A stretch of DNA of 64,000 nt from Chitinophaga filiformis (lineage in GTDB: Bacteria; Bacteroidota; Bacteroidia; Chitinophagales; Chitinophagaceae). A program made the position numbers and the translations under genes. The notes beneath the pieces are model-generated. The model did no database searches and was not told the DNA's origin. It worked only from the letters and a program-made list of their open reading frames with translations. Shown one piece after another: positions 26,308 to 37,600 of the stretch. Numbering within the stretch: position 1 is the first letter of the stretch; each line of letters begins with the position of its first letter. The DNA lies in NCBI RefSeq assembly GCF_900102545.1, contig NZ_FNBN01000002.1, positions 346,264-410,263 on the forward strand. The letters are read 5' to 3'.

Positions 26308-27606
26308 TTATTGTCCTACTACGTAAAAAGGTGTATTGGCTGTCGCCATGTTGCCATAAGTATCATAAACCCAGGAATAGATCCGGTATGGGCCTTCTTT
26401 TGTTGGGGCCCGGAAAGAGATCCTGAAACTATCAAGCGTGATAATATCTGCTTTACGTTCCAGTGGTTGATCACTACTTTGGGGATCAAAATCTTCATCC
26501 AGTACTTTCCAGACAATCCGTAATCCTTTTCCGGGTGATTTGATCCTGAGCTCCGCAGTCTGCAATGTACCGGGCTTCATTAAAATATTGTCTGCAGCAC
26601 CTTTCCCATTCACGTACATCAGCTCTACTTCCGGAGCCTTATGCGGAGATACAGTGCCTGTCCACAGTGCCTGCATTTCTCCCACTATTCCCGTTGCCTC
26701 TCCGTCATTTCCAAAGATGCTATACCAGGTGGGCGTCACTTCTTCTTTTTGTCCCCAGTAAAATGTCAGCGCGCCAATAAAACGAGGACTATTAACCGGC
26801 AGATGTTGAGTGTACATCTCCCGATACTGATCGGCTTTTTTAGTACTCGTAGGTTCAATAGGTACGCCCCAGGCGGTACGTTTTGCTTCCTGTGGGGAAA
26901 ATATACCCCATTCCGTTATCAGGAAAGGACCATTCCACAACCAGCTGAATGAATTAAGATTACTTTGCAGGGATTGCAGGCTCCCGAAGATATTAAAGGA
27001 GAGTATATCCAGGCCCGGTACTTTCAGTTGAATATTCATCACATTCCTGAACTGGTAATTAACCATTGTGGTGGTAACAGGATGATCCGGATCTTCGGTA
27101 TGTATCATATCCAGCAAGCTATTATATGCATCGTAGAATTTCTTGTACCTGGCCTTGAAGGGGAAATCAACCTCATTCCCGAGGCACCACATCAGCAATG
27201 CGGGATGCGAACGGTAACGTTGCACTACCTGGCGGAAAGCAGCATACTGGCTATCCACTTTCTGCTGGTTGCGATAGAAATAATCCAGGTATTTACTTTC
27301 CGGAACATAGAACCCGGCGATAACAGCCAGGTTGTTAGCCGCTGCTTCATCGAGAATAGCACCCAATCTTGTAGTATCCCAGGTGCGGATTGTATTGCCG
27401 CCAATTGCTTTTAATCTGGCCATTTGCGTATAACCGGATCCTCCTCTTACTACAAACGGCGTCCCATTCCTGTATAGTATGTATCTGCCATCCTGCCGGG
27501 CCACCCATACCTTCCTGAAATGATCAGTGGCTTTATTGCAGTTGCAAAAAAGGAGAAAGAAAACACTAAGGGGGAAAAGGTATACGCGGAGACTATCAGG
27601 AGCCAT
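26308..27606 (-). CDS. GH2-like TIM-barrel glycosidase, probable lipoprotein, 432 aa
   Basis: ATG 27606; the N-terminus has a hydrophobic stretch ending in LLFCNCNK, probably a lipobox. The TIM barrel spans ~30-300 with acid/base Glu in MWCLGNEVDFPF (~143), nucleophile in FLITEWGIFSP (~230) and WDTTRLGAI, YWGQKEE nearby, as in GH2/GH5-related glycosidases. A beta-sandwich (~310-430, ending YRIYSWVYDTYGNMATANTPFYV) follows. One operon with the GT2-GH26 fusion (1-bp gap), so it probably cuts or remodels the same polysaccharide in the periplasm. Substrate unknown. Confidence 0.8.
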   Translation of the reverse strand: MAPDSLRVYLFPLSVFFLLFCNCNKATDHFRKVWVARQDGRYILYRNGTPFVVRGGSGYTQMARLKAIGGNTIRTWDTTRLGAILDEAAANNLAVIAGFYVPESKYLDYFYRNQQKVDSQYAAFRQVVQRYRSHPALLMWCLGNEVDFPFKARYKKFYDAYNSLLDMIHTEDPDHPVTTTMVNYQFRNVMNIQLKVPGLDILSFNIFGSLQSLQSNLNSFSWLWNGPFLITEWGIFSPQEAKRTAWGVPIEPTSTKKADQYREMYTQHLPVNSPRFIGALTFYWGQKEEVTPTWYSIFGNDGEATGIVGEMQALWTGTVSPHKAPEVELMYVNGKGAADNILMKPGTLQTAELRIKSPGKGLRIVWKVLDEDFDPQSSDQPLERKADIITLDSFRISFRAPTKEGPYRIYSWVYDTYGNMATANTPFYVVGQ

Positions 27607-27789
27607 TCGGTGTCATAAATTTATCTCGAACATGTAGCCATGTGTTATAAATATAATACGAATCAGTCAATATATCGTCATGAAAATCAGTCGGCAGATA
27701 CCGGGCAGGGCAATATTCTTCAGATATATTATCCGGCAGGCGAAGAACTAAAGATCGCACTGGATTGTTATCAATCAAATCCATACACC

Positions 27790-28062
27790 ATGCCAAAGTA
27801 TGTAATCGAACGGGATATCCCGGGGGCAGGGCAGTTAACTGCCGAACAACTAAAAGGAGTATCACAATCTTCATGTGATGTACTACGTAATATGGGGCCA
27901 GAAATCCAATGGGTACAGAGCTATGTGACGGGCGACAAAATCTATTGCGTGTACATCGCTCCCAATGAAGAAATGATCCGGGAACATGCAAGAAAGGGAG
28001 GTTTTCCTGCCAATACAATCAACCAGGTTACTGCCATCATTGATCCTGCTACGGCCGAATAA
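27790..28062 (+). CDS. DUF4242 family protein, 90 aa
   Basis: ATG 27790 (MPKYVIERDIPGAGQLTAEQLKGVSQSS) is chosen because DUF4242 proteins start at this motif and are about 90 residues long; an open frame extends further upstream to 27640 but with non-conserved sequence. The family is a small alpha+beta dimeric fold, one member of which binds nickel. Visible family features are IQWVQSYVTGDKIYCVYIAPNEEMIREHA. The gene is divergent from the glycosidase operon and ends at the tandem hairpin array. Confidence 0.85.
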   Translation: MPKYVIERDIPGAGQLTAEQLKGVSQSSCDVLRNMGPEIQWVQSYVTGDKIYCVYIAPNEEMIREHARKGGFPANTINQVTAIIDPATAE

Positions 28063-28107
28063 ACGGGGCTGGGTAAATTCGAAACTGGTCTACGTCGGCG
28101 TACATTA

Positions 28108-28709
28108 TTCCCGGGGTTATCACCCCGCGCTACAAACACGTAGACCCCTACCGGGGTCTAATGCAGCGGATGATCACGTATTGGTTCCCGGGGTTATCAC
28201 CCCGCGCTACAAACACGTAGACCCCTACCGGGGTCTAATGCAGCGGATGATCACGTATTGGTTCCCGGGGTTATCACCCCGCGCTACAAACACGTAGACC
28301 CCTACCGGGGTCTAATGCAGCGGATGATCACGTATTGGTTCCCGGGGTTATCATCCGCGCTACAAACACGTAGACCTCTACCGGGGTATGATGCAGCGGA
28401 TGATCACGTATTGGTTCCCGGGGTGGTCACCCCGCGCTACAAACACATAGACCCCTACCGGGGTCTGATGCAGCGAATGATCACGTATTGGTTCCCGGGT
28501 TATCATCCGCGCTACAAACACGTAGCCCTCTACCGGGGTCTGATGCAGCGAATGATCACGTATTGGTTCCCGGGGTTGTCACCCCACGCTAAAAACACGT
28601 AGCCCTCTACCGGGGTCTGATGCAGCGAATGATCACGTATTGGTTCCCGGGGTTATCATCCGCGCTACAAACGCGTAGACCCCTACCGGGGTCTGATGCA
28701 GCGGATGGT
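28108..28709. repeat. Tandem array: eight ~77-bp units, each with two hairpins
   Basis: Units begin at TTCCCGGGG, at 28108, 28185, 28262, 28339, 28415, 28492, 28566 and 28643 (spacing 77, 77, 77, 76, 77, 74, 77). Each unit holds the inverted repeats CGGGGT-TATC-ACCCCG and AGACCCC-TACC-GGGGTCT, then GATGATCACGTATTGG. The array fills the gap between the convergent genes DUF4242 and fbaB, where it could terminate transcription from both sides. Long open frames through it (for example PRYKHVDPYRGLMQRM repeats) are a by-product of a near-multiple-of-three unit and are not genes. Confidence 0.9.
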
Positions 28710-28715
28710 TCCCGT

Positions 28716-29789
28716 TCAGGCAATGTCTATCTGCGGGGAAAGGTACACATCCTGGATTGCCTGTAACAGCTCTACGCCCTGTTCAAAAGGCCGTTGGAAA
28801 GCTTTCCTTCCGGAGATGAGCCCCATACCACCTGCACGTTTATTGATCACGGCTGTACGTACCGCCTCTTTCAGGTCGCCGGCGCCCGAAGAGGCTCCGC
28901 CTGAATTGATCAACCCGATGCGCCCGCTATAACAGTTCAATACCTGATACCGGCACCAGTCAATAGGATGCTCAGTAGTCAACTCAGTATACATTCGTTC
29001 ATCCAATTTGCCGTATGAGCTACTGCCCATATTCAGCGCCTTGTAACCACCATTGATTTCCGGCAGTTTCTGTTTGATAATATCTGCTTGCAGTGTAACT
29101 CCCAGGTGATTGGCCTGTCCTGTCAGATCGGCTGCTACATGGTAATCCTTTCCGCCTGATTTAAAAGCATCATTGCGCAGGTAACACCACAGTATAGCCG
29201 CCATCCCCAGTTCATGTGCTTCTTCAAAAGCGTCCGCTACTTCCACGATCTGCCGCCTCGATTCTTCAGACCCAAAGTAAATAGTAGCCCCTACTGCCGC
29301 AGCGCCCAGGTTCCAGGCATCTCTTACTGAACCAAACATCGTTTGATCATAACTGTTCGGATAAGAAAGCAGCTCATTATGATTGATCTTAACGATGAAA
29401 GGTATTTTATGGGCATAACGGCGGGACATTAATGCCAGTCCGCCGAAAGTCGTAGCTACTGCATTACACCCACCTTCAATAGCAAGCCGGAGTATATTCT
29501 CCGGATCGAAATACATGGGATTGGGTGCGAAAGAAGCGCCTGCACTATGTTCAATTCCCTGATCGATAGGCAGGATAGATACATAGCCTGTACCTGCCAG
29601 TCGCCCGTGATTATACAACTGCGCCAGGTTTCGCAGGGTCTGCGCATTTCTGTTGGAAAAAGTAAAGTGATCGTCAAGGAAATGCGGGGAAGGAAGATGC
29701 AGTTGTTCTTTGGGGACTTTTGTGCATTTATGCTCCAGCAAATCCCGGGCTTCATCACCTAATATACTACTCAGTTTATCTAAAGTCAT
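28716..29789 (-). CDS. fbaB: Class I fructose-bisphosphate aldolase, DhnA/FbaB type
   Basis: 357 aa, ATG 29789. Full-length match to the FbaB type: [53 protein letters not shown] (likely Schiff-base Lys), [21 protein letters not shown] segment (here [13 protein letters not shown]) and a conserved [25 protein letters not shown]. It cleaves fructose-1,6-bisphosphate to dihydroxyacetone phosphate and glyceraldehyde-3-phosphate in the cytoplasm, or the reverse in gluconeogenesis. Housekeeping gene at the border of the lipopeptide cluster, divergent from the exporter gene. Confidence 0.95.
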   Translation of the reverse strand: MTLDKLSSILGDEARDLLEHKCTKVPKEQLHLPSPHFLDDHFTFSNRNAQTLRNLAQLYNHGRLAGTGYVSILPIDQGIEHSAGASFAPNPMYFDPENILRLAIEGGCNAVATTFGGLALMSRRYAHKIPFIVKINHNELLSYPNSYDQTMFGSVRDAWNLGAAAVGATIYFGSEESRRQIVEVADAFEEAHELGMAAILWCYLRNDAFKSGGKDYHVAADLTGQANHLGVTLQADIIKQKLPEINGGYKALNMGSSSYGKLDERMYTELTTEHPIDWCRYQVLNCYSGRIGLINSGGASSGAGDLKEAVRTAVINKRAGGMGLISGRKAFQRPFEQGVELLQAIQDVYLSPQIDIA

Positions 29790-29953
29790 GGTATTTTATT
29801 TAATATGAATGACTGTAACTGATATATACTCCTGATGTGAACGAAGCTAATTAAAAATTCTGATACCGGGCTATCGCGACCTCCTAAAGACTACAGGAAT
29901 ATGTGGCAAGGGTTCATTACCCTGATTGTAAATTAGCGCTTATTCAAAAACAC

Positions 29954-31612
29954 ATGCCCGATCAGAATAATAAAGACGCAGCCCGGCCAGCTGGATATAA
30001 GTTATACCTCAGAATGGTTCTTCAACATTCAGATATACCCAAAAGAACCATCATCTTTTATACAGTCATATCCGGTATTGTCAATGCAGTATTACTATCC
30101 GTCCTGAATGCCGCCGCCAACTCGGCCGGAGAAGGAGAAGTACAGGTAAAATATCTCCTGCTTTTTGCCATCGCATTAACCATATTTTATATCACTAAAA
30201 GATATATCCTCAGGAAATCTGTTATCATCGTAGAAAATGCTGTTTACAGCCTTCGTCTCCGGATACTGGAGAAGCTAAGACGCTGTGAATTGTCGCCTAT
30301 GGAATCTATCGGGAAAGATGAGATCTTCACCCGTGTGTCCAACGATACGAATTTCATTTCACAGTCGGCCGCCGTTATCATCAACGCCTTCCAGGCGCTT
30401 ATACTCGTCACCTTTGCACTGATCTATATCGGGTTCCTCTCATTTACCGCCTTCGCCGCTACCATCGTGATCCTGGTGATTGCTATCTCATACTTTCTCA
30501 GAAGACAAAATGATATCAACCGGGAACTGAGAGAAGCCAATAAAAATGAATCTGCTTTTTATGATCACATAGAAAACCTCATAGAAGGTTTTAAGGAAAT
30601 AAAGATCAACCATCTGAAAAACGAACAGCTGTTTACTGATATCAGGCATACAGCTGATTATGGTAAAGAGGTCAAGACCAGCAGCGGATTACGTTTTGCA
30701 GTAGGCTATATGTTCTCCGAGATGGTCTTTTACCTGCTGCTGGCATCTATCATTTTCCTGCTACCGCAATTTCAGACATTGTATACAGGCACACTCACGC
30801 GCCTGACAGCTTCCATCCTGTTTGTGATCGGGCCGCTTGAGAATATTGTCACCACCATTCCCCTCTTTGCTAAAGCTATACAGGCTACACAGAACATTGA
30901 TCACCTGGAACGGAAGATCGCTGCTTTCTCTGAAAACGATACGCCTAAGTCTTATCCTCCACTACCACCCTTTGAAGAGATCAAACTGGAGAATGTAGTG
31001 TATGACTATATGGACGAAGAGAAACAATCTTCCTTTACATTAGGTCCGATCGACTTCACACTGAAGAAAGGGTCGCTGATATGCATTATCGGTGGCAACG
31101 GAAGTGGAAAATCCACCTTCCTGAAAGTGCTGACCAATCTTTACCATCCTGCATCCGGCCGCATCCTGGTAAATGGAACAGCACTTAAAGACTTCAATAA
31201 AGAGGATTATCGTTTCTGGTTCTCTACCATCTTCACTGACTTCCATCTGTTCCCTAAAATATATGGCATTCCCAATCTCAATGCCGATAAGGTGAATGAG
31301 TATATCAAGTTGATGGGACTGTCACATAAGACACATTTTAACGGGACGAATTTCAGCAATGTTCGATTGTCGACCGGTCAGCGTAAAAGACTGGCGCTGA
31401 TATGCACCCTGCTGGAAGATAAGCCCATCATGATCCTGGATGAAGTAACCGCAGACCAGGACCCGGGTTTCAAGAAATTCTTTTATACGGAAATATTACC
31501 CTCATTCCGCCTGAAAGGGAAAACGATTATCATGGTTTCCCATGATGATAAGTATACCGAGCAGTTTGACCGAGTAATAGAAATGGAATATGGTAAGATC
31601 ATCTCTCAATAA
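29954..31612 (+). CDS. Cyclic-peptide-type ABC exporter (permease-ATPase fusion), 552 aa
   Basis: ATG 29954 is preferred; the frame is open to GTG 29903. Six TM helices (~residues 30-300) are fused to an ATPase with GGNGSGKST (Walker A), LSTGQRKRLAL (signature) and PIMILDEVTADQDP (Walker B) and a final H in MVSHDD. Short loops and the late IENLIEGFKEIKI helix fit the SyrD/PvdE-like cyclic peptide exporters. First gene of the plus-strand operon; the lipid-starter gene begins 8 bp later, so its cargo is probably the lipopeptide made here, exported to the periplasm. Confidence 0.85.
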   Translation: MPDQNNKDAARPAGYKLYLRMVLQHSDIPKRTIIFYTVISGIVNAVLLSVLNAAANSAGEGEVQVKYLLLFAIALTIFYITKRYILRKSVIIVENAVYSLRLRILEKLRRCELSPMESIGKDEIFTRVSNDTNFISQSAAVIINAFQALILVTFALIYIGFLSFTAFAATIVILVIAISYFLRRQNDINRELREANKNESAFYDHIENLIEGFKEIKINHLKNEQLFTDIRHTADYGKEVKTSSGLRFAVGYMFSEMVFYLLLASIIFLLPQFQTLYTGTLTRLTASILFVIGPLENIVTTIPLFAKAIQATQNIDHLERKIAAFSENDTPKSYPPLPPFEEIKLENVVYDYMDEEKQSSFTLGPIDFTLKKGSLICIIGGNGSGKSTFLKVLTNLYHPASGRILVNGTALKDFNKEDYRFWFSTIFTDFHLFPKIYGIPNLNADKVNEYIKLMGLSHKTHFNGTNFSNVRLSTGQRKRLALICTLLEDKPIMILDEVTADQDPGFKKFFYTEILPSFRLKGKTIIMVSHDDKYTEQFDRVIEMEYGKIISQ

Positions 31613-31620
31613 CGCAAACC

Positions 31621-34600
31621 ATGCAGCACTTTATTCAATTCCCTGACATACATACCGCTATCCTTAACCGCCCGGATCTCACTGAAAGAAAGATCACTTT
31701 CGTTAAAGGAATCGCTGAAGAAGACACACTGACCCACGAGCAGCTGATTCATGCCGCCAAAGGACTACTGGGACATTTTACCCATCATGGCATAAAGAAG
31801 GGAGATGAATTACTGATACAGACCGATGATAACAGGAAGTTCGTCATCGCCTTCCTGGCTTGTATACTGGGCGGAATTATTGCCGTACCGCTGGCTACGG
31901 GTACACAGGATGAACATAAACAGAAGATCAGGAATGCCTGGCGTATCATGAAACGTCCGTTCCTGTTTGCAGATAACGAAAGTCTGTCCAGGCTTGAGCA
32001 ATTCTTTGCAGGCAGCGATACACAATGGTGGCAGGGCATTCAACCTTATATAGTACAGTGGACAACAGACATCAAACCTGCCCACGTCATTCATGCTGCA
32101 TCCCCTCATGACATTGCTTATCTGCAATTCTCATCCGGCTCCACCGGACAGCCAAAAGGCATTATGATCTCACATATGAATGTGCTGAGCAATGTGGACG
32201 CGATTAAAAAAAGTGCGGATATGAAAGCAGGAGAAACAGGCGTCTCCTGGCTTCCACTCACACATGATATGGGCCTGGTAGGTTGTCTTTTTAAAAGCTT
32301 ACTGATTGGATTTAACCTTGTGCTGATCCCTACTGCCCTGTTCATCCGGCACCCCATGATATGGATGCATAAAGTTGATCAGCACCGGGGTAATATCGGC
32401 TACTCTCCCAATTTCGGTTACAAATATTTCCTGCAGGATTTTGAGAGTAAAAAGCAGGAAGTACAATGGGATCTCAGCTGCCTGAGATCCATTTATAACG
32501 GGGCTGAAAGCATCTCCTATCCTTTGATTGAGCAATTCATTACTGCACTCAAGCCACATCACATCAGCAGCGAGGTGATGCTGCCGGCTTATGGTATGGC
32601 GGAAGCTACATTGATGGCGTCCTTCCATCCATCCTGCCAACCTGTTATAACGGTTACTGTAAACAGGCTAAGCCTGCAACACGGGGGAACCATTGAATTT
32701 GTGCCGGAAGGATCGCCGCAGGCCATTACCCTCGTATCCTGTGGACAGGCATCGCAATATGTGCAGCTGCGGATTGCCGACAAGCATGACAGGCCACTGG
32801 CAGATGGCAGAACAGGTAATATCCAGTTGAAAGGCCTGAGTATTACCTCCGGTTATTATCAGCTGGAAGATAAGGATACCTTCTCCGCCGATGGATGGTT
32901 AAAAACAGGAGATACCGGCTTTATTCATGAGGGCAATCTGTACATCGCAGGACGTGAGAAAGAGATGATCATCATCAATGGGTTAAACTATTATCCTTAC
33001 GACCTGGAAAGAGTGCTGGAAGCAGAAGATGGAAAACTCTTCGGATTGACTAAAACCGCGGCAGCGGCTGTACCGGATGATAACAACGGTGAAGAGCTGA
33101 TCATCTTTGTACAATACAGGGGCTCAGAGCAGCAGTTTGGAGCGGTCGCAGAACAGGTCAGGAAGGCCATCATGAAACACTTCGGTCTTGTGGTAAAAGC
33201 AGTGGTGCCTGTAAGCCGTATTCCGAAAACGACCAGTGGTAAACTGCAGCGGAGAAAACTGGCGGAAGAATATCTTTCGAAAAAGGCACCGGCGGCAAAC
33301 AAAATATCCCAATACAGTACTTATATACAACTCATACAACAGGAAATTACAACGTTGTTTGGCATCGCTGATATACAGACAGATGTACCGCTGACCGACC
33401 TGGGATTTGACTCACTGAAAGGTACAGAGCTGATCAACAGGATCAATCATATTACACAGCTTAGTTTGAGTCCGACGGTCGTATTTGAATATCCGACCAT
33501 TCACCGCCTGGCAGAACACCTGGCGACGGTGAAACAGGAGAAACATATTGTAAGCCGGCAGACTGCGTTTGAGCCGGTAGCAATTATTGGTATGGCTGGC
33601 AAATTCCCGGGCGGCGCCAATGATCCGGAAAAGTTATGGGAATTGCTGATCAAAGGAGTCGACCCGGTGACCGCCATACCGGTAGAACGATGGCAAATGC
33701 CGGACGGCAACCAGGCATTCGCTGCCGGTAGTTTTGTGGATCACCCGGAACTGTTTGATGCAGGCTTCTTTGGTATTTCTCCTAAGGAAGCTGCTGCACT
33801 CGACCCACAACAACGTATGCTGCTGGAGACGGCTTTCCTTGCTCTTCAGGATGCAGGTTATCCGCTGCCCGCCATTCAGCATACGGATACAGGTGTTTTT
33901 CTTGGCCTGAGTCACAGCGACTATATGCGGGCGCATATCTGTTCGGATGATATGGAGGCCATAGATCCTTATTCCCTGACGGGAACGATCACCAGTACAG
34001 CTGCAGGCAGGCTGTCTTACTTCTTCGATCTGAGCGGACCTGCCATGGTGATCAATACCGCCTGCTCTTCTTCTCTCGTGGCTATTCATTATGCCTGTAA
34101 AAGCTTACAGTCCGGCGACTGCTCCATGGCTATTGCCGGTGGTGTGAACCTGATGCTGGCGCCAGAACCAACGGTGGCCCTGACCAGGATACAGGCCCTG
34201 TCGCCCGATGGCAGATGTAAGACGTTTGATGCAGCCGCAGATGGTTATGGACGCGGAGAAGGTTGTGCGCTGATTGTACTGAAACCACTGGCCAGCGCGC
34301 TGGAAAACGGGGATGCTGTATTGGGTGTCATCCGGAGTTCAGCCATCAACCAGGACGGGAAAAGTAATGGACTTACAGCACCCAACGGACTGGCACAGCA
34401 ACGGCTGGTGAGCAAGGCTATCCAGATGGCAGGCATCACACCTGAAGAAGTGGACTATGTGGAAGCGCACGGTACAGGGACTTCTCTGGGCGATCCATTG
34501 GAAATAGAAGCTTTGCAACAAGCTTACCGCACGGGTAACAGACAGCAGCCATTACTGACGGGTAGCCTTAAATCCAATATCGGGCACCTTGAATCTGCTG

Positions 34601-37600
34601 CCGGTATCGCGGGACTGATGAAGATATTGTTGTCTTTCCGTCATCAACAGATACCCGGCAATCTTCACTTTCATCGTCCCAATCCATTGATACCCTGGGA
34701 AACCTTAAAAATAAAAGTGGTTGACAAAGCAGTGAGCTGGCCGGCGGATAAGAAAAGGATGGCGGGTATAAGTTCATTTGGTTTCAGCGGCACCAATGCA
34801 CATGCTATTATTGAGGCCCCTGTCTCTACCAGACACACCTCTCCCGACAAAGGCAGTTATGTCTGTACCTTATCTGCTCATTCCATAGCTGCGCTGAAGG
34901 AAATGGTGCACGATCTGCAGCAGTATCTCATCCACACAACAGACGCCATCGGAGACATCTGCTACAATATCAACAGGAGAAATAACCTCTTATCTTATCA
35001 CTGGCATTGTGTAACGAACACTAAGGATAATCTCGCTGCCGCACTGGCTAAGTTCTCTGAAGAACAAGCGGTGTACTGTAAGCAGGTCAAACATACTATC
35101 GGGTTCCAGTTTACCGGACAGGGTTCACAATACACCGGTATGGGAAAGGAGCTGTATGAATATTACCCTGTTTTCCGACAGGCAATAGATGCATGCAGCC
35201 AGCTATATAGCCAGTACAATAACGGTATTTCCCTGTCAGATATCCTCTTTAAAGAAGATCCTGATAAGCGGATCGACCAGACACGCTTTACACAACCGGC
35301 GCTCTTTTGTTTGTCTTATGCCTTATCTGCCCTGTATAAGAGTTTCGGCATCACACCTGCGATAGTAATGGGGCATAGCATAGGAGAATTCGTAGCATGG
35401 TGTGTGGCAGGATTACTGAACCTGGAAGACGCTATTATGCTGATTACTGACAGAGCGAGGCTTATGCAGGAATTACCGGCAGGTACTGGCATGATGTCAC
35501 TGAACGTTTCAGAAGCAAAGGCCAGGGAACTGATAAAGACGCTTGGGCTTGACCTATATATTGCCTGTGTAAATGCACCACAACAGACAGTTGTATCAGG
35601 AAAGGCAGATCAGCTACAGCAACTGAAGAACAACCTGAAAGATATTGCGGGTTCACCGCTGAATGTATCGCATGCATTCCACTCTCCCTTAATGGATCCC
35701 GCAGCGGAAGCATTGATGCAGACGTCGGAAAAGATCCGGCGTGGACAGGCTACTATTCCCGTCATATCCAATATTACCGGGCAGATTTTGAGTGAAGCGC
35801 AACAACAGGATCCGGCTTACTGGTCAAAACATATGTTGCAGGCGGTGAGGTATAATGATTCCATTCATGCGTTACAGCAGTCAGGATGTACCCTATGCCT
35901 GGAACCAGGCCCTCAGCCGGTATTGACGAATATGGTCAGCAACCTGCAATTACCATCTATGGAGGCTGTGCCTTCCTTAAGAAGAGGCAAGTCTGCTGTT
36001 ACCCAGTTCCTGGAAAGCCTGGCCATCCTGCAAAGGCATGGTATACGGGTAGACTGGAAACAAGGAGAGAACGGTTATCATCTACAACATCTGGCCATGG
36101 CGCCATATCCTTTCCAGCGCAGGAAATACTGGATGCCATTATTTGTGGCCGGACAAGGAAAACTGATTACACATGCTGATACAACGGAAAACACCATTTC
36201 TGAACTGGTTTATAAGCAGGTCCAGCCTGAAGGAGCAGCCGGTATCAACATACATTTGATCCTTTATGATCAGCAGCAGGAAGTGGCGGGACGCTGGCAA
36301 CAACAACTCCGGGAGACCGGCATGGAGACTACTATCGCCCCTGTTACAGCAATACCCGACATAAGCCCGGACATGACGGTATGTTACATCTCCAATCAGT
36401 TTGATGCAGATACAACTATCATTGATCAGCAGGAGCTGTTATACATTGTTAGCCTGACGGAAAAGATCCGGCTGGCTTCCTGCGAACGGTTAATCATCGT
36501 TACCAACAATGTACACCAGCATCATGCGGCCGTCAATCTGCAAAGCAGTATGCTATGGGGATTCTTTATTTCCCTGAAACACGAACTTGAACATGTACAG
36601 CTGCATATCATAGATATCAGTGCCAACGAATATGATTCCGCCTTGTCGCTTATCGGACAACTACCTGCCACGGGATTACAATTCGTGATCAGGGATGGAA
36701 AATGGTTCATCCCCGCACTGGAAGAACAGCCACTCCATCAAAAGACAACGGCGCTGTCCATTCAGAAAGAGAACACTTACCTCGTCACCGGCGGCTTTGG
36801 CAGTCTGGGCGCATTGGTCGTACAATGGCTCATACAGAAAGGCGCCCGGCATATTGTCATCACCGGCAGGGGCCCATTGAAAGAGATCTTGTCTTCTCAG
36901 TGGGAGCAGCAAGGCTGCAGGATCACTTATCTCCGGATGAATGCAGGTGAACCATTACAACAGCGGCTGCTGGCCGCGGGAATTACCAGCATCAAAGGCA
37001 TTATTCATACCGCAGGATCGATCAATGATAAACTACTGGTATCACATACTGCTGAAAGTTTCACATCCGTATTTGAGGGTAAAGTACAGCATGCCTGGGA
37101 ACTGCATCAGTTAAGTCAGCAATGGCAGCCAGACTTCTTTGTATTGTTCTCCTCTACTGTATCTCTTACCGGTAACGCCGGACAAACCAACTATGGCGCC
37201 GCCAATTACCTGCTGAATACACTGGCAAGATTGCGTAAAGCACAACAACTGCCCTGTGTCAGCATCTGCTGGGGACCATGGAAACATTCTGCCATGGCAG
37301 CATCGCTTACTTCCCATTTTGAACAACTGGGCGTTCGGCCTTTTGAAAGCAGGGAAGGCATCCGGCTGATGGAATCACTGATAAATACCCATGGCGCAGT
37401 ATATGCAGCATTGAACATTACCCCCGGACAGGCATTTCCAGACTGGTTACAGCCCTATCTACCTGCCGGATGGATAACCATGTCGCCTGAGGAAGATATG
37501 GCGCAAAAAGCGGCTGTATTGCCCGGAGATAAGGAAGGCATGCTGGAGTTGGTAAAAGAACTTGCCAAAGAGGTATTAGGATTGGCTCCTGATGAAGCCC

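Noticed and set aside
27596..28018. Minus-strand 140-aa frame opposite DUF4242
   Set aside because: Antisense shadow of a recognisable DUF4242 gene; no family features of its own.
27986..28602. Two plus-strand frames with repeated PRYKHVDPYRGLMQRM segments
   Set aside because: They run through the 77-bp hairpin array; the unit is noncoding, copies with indels break the frame, and no start or fold supports a protein.
28108..28709. CRISPR array
   Set aside because: The repeated unit includes the would-be spacers; there are no unique spacers, the unit is 77 bp, and no cas genes are nearby.
28716..29789. fbaB as part of the lipopeptide cluster
   Set aside because: It is a standard class I fructose-bisphosphate aldolase divergent from the exporter; there is nothing tying it to the pathway.
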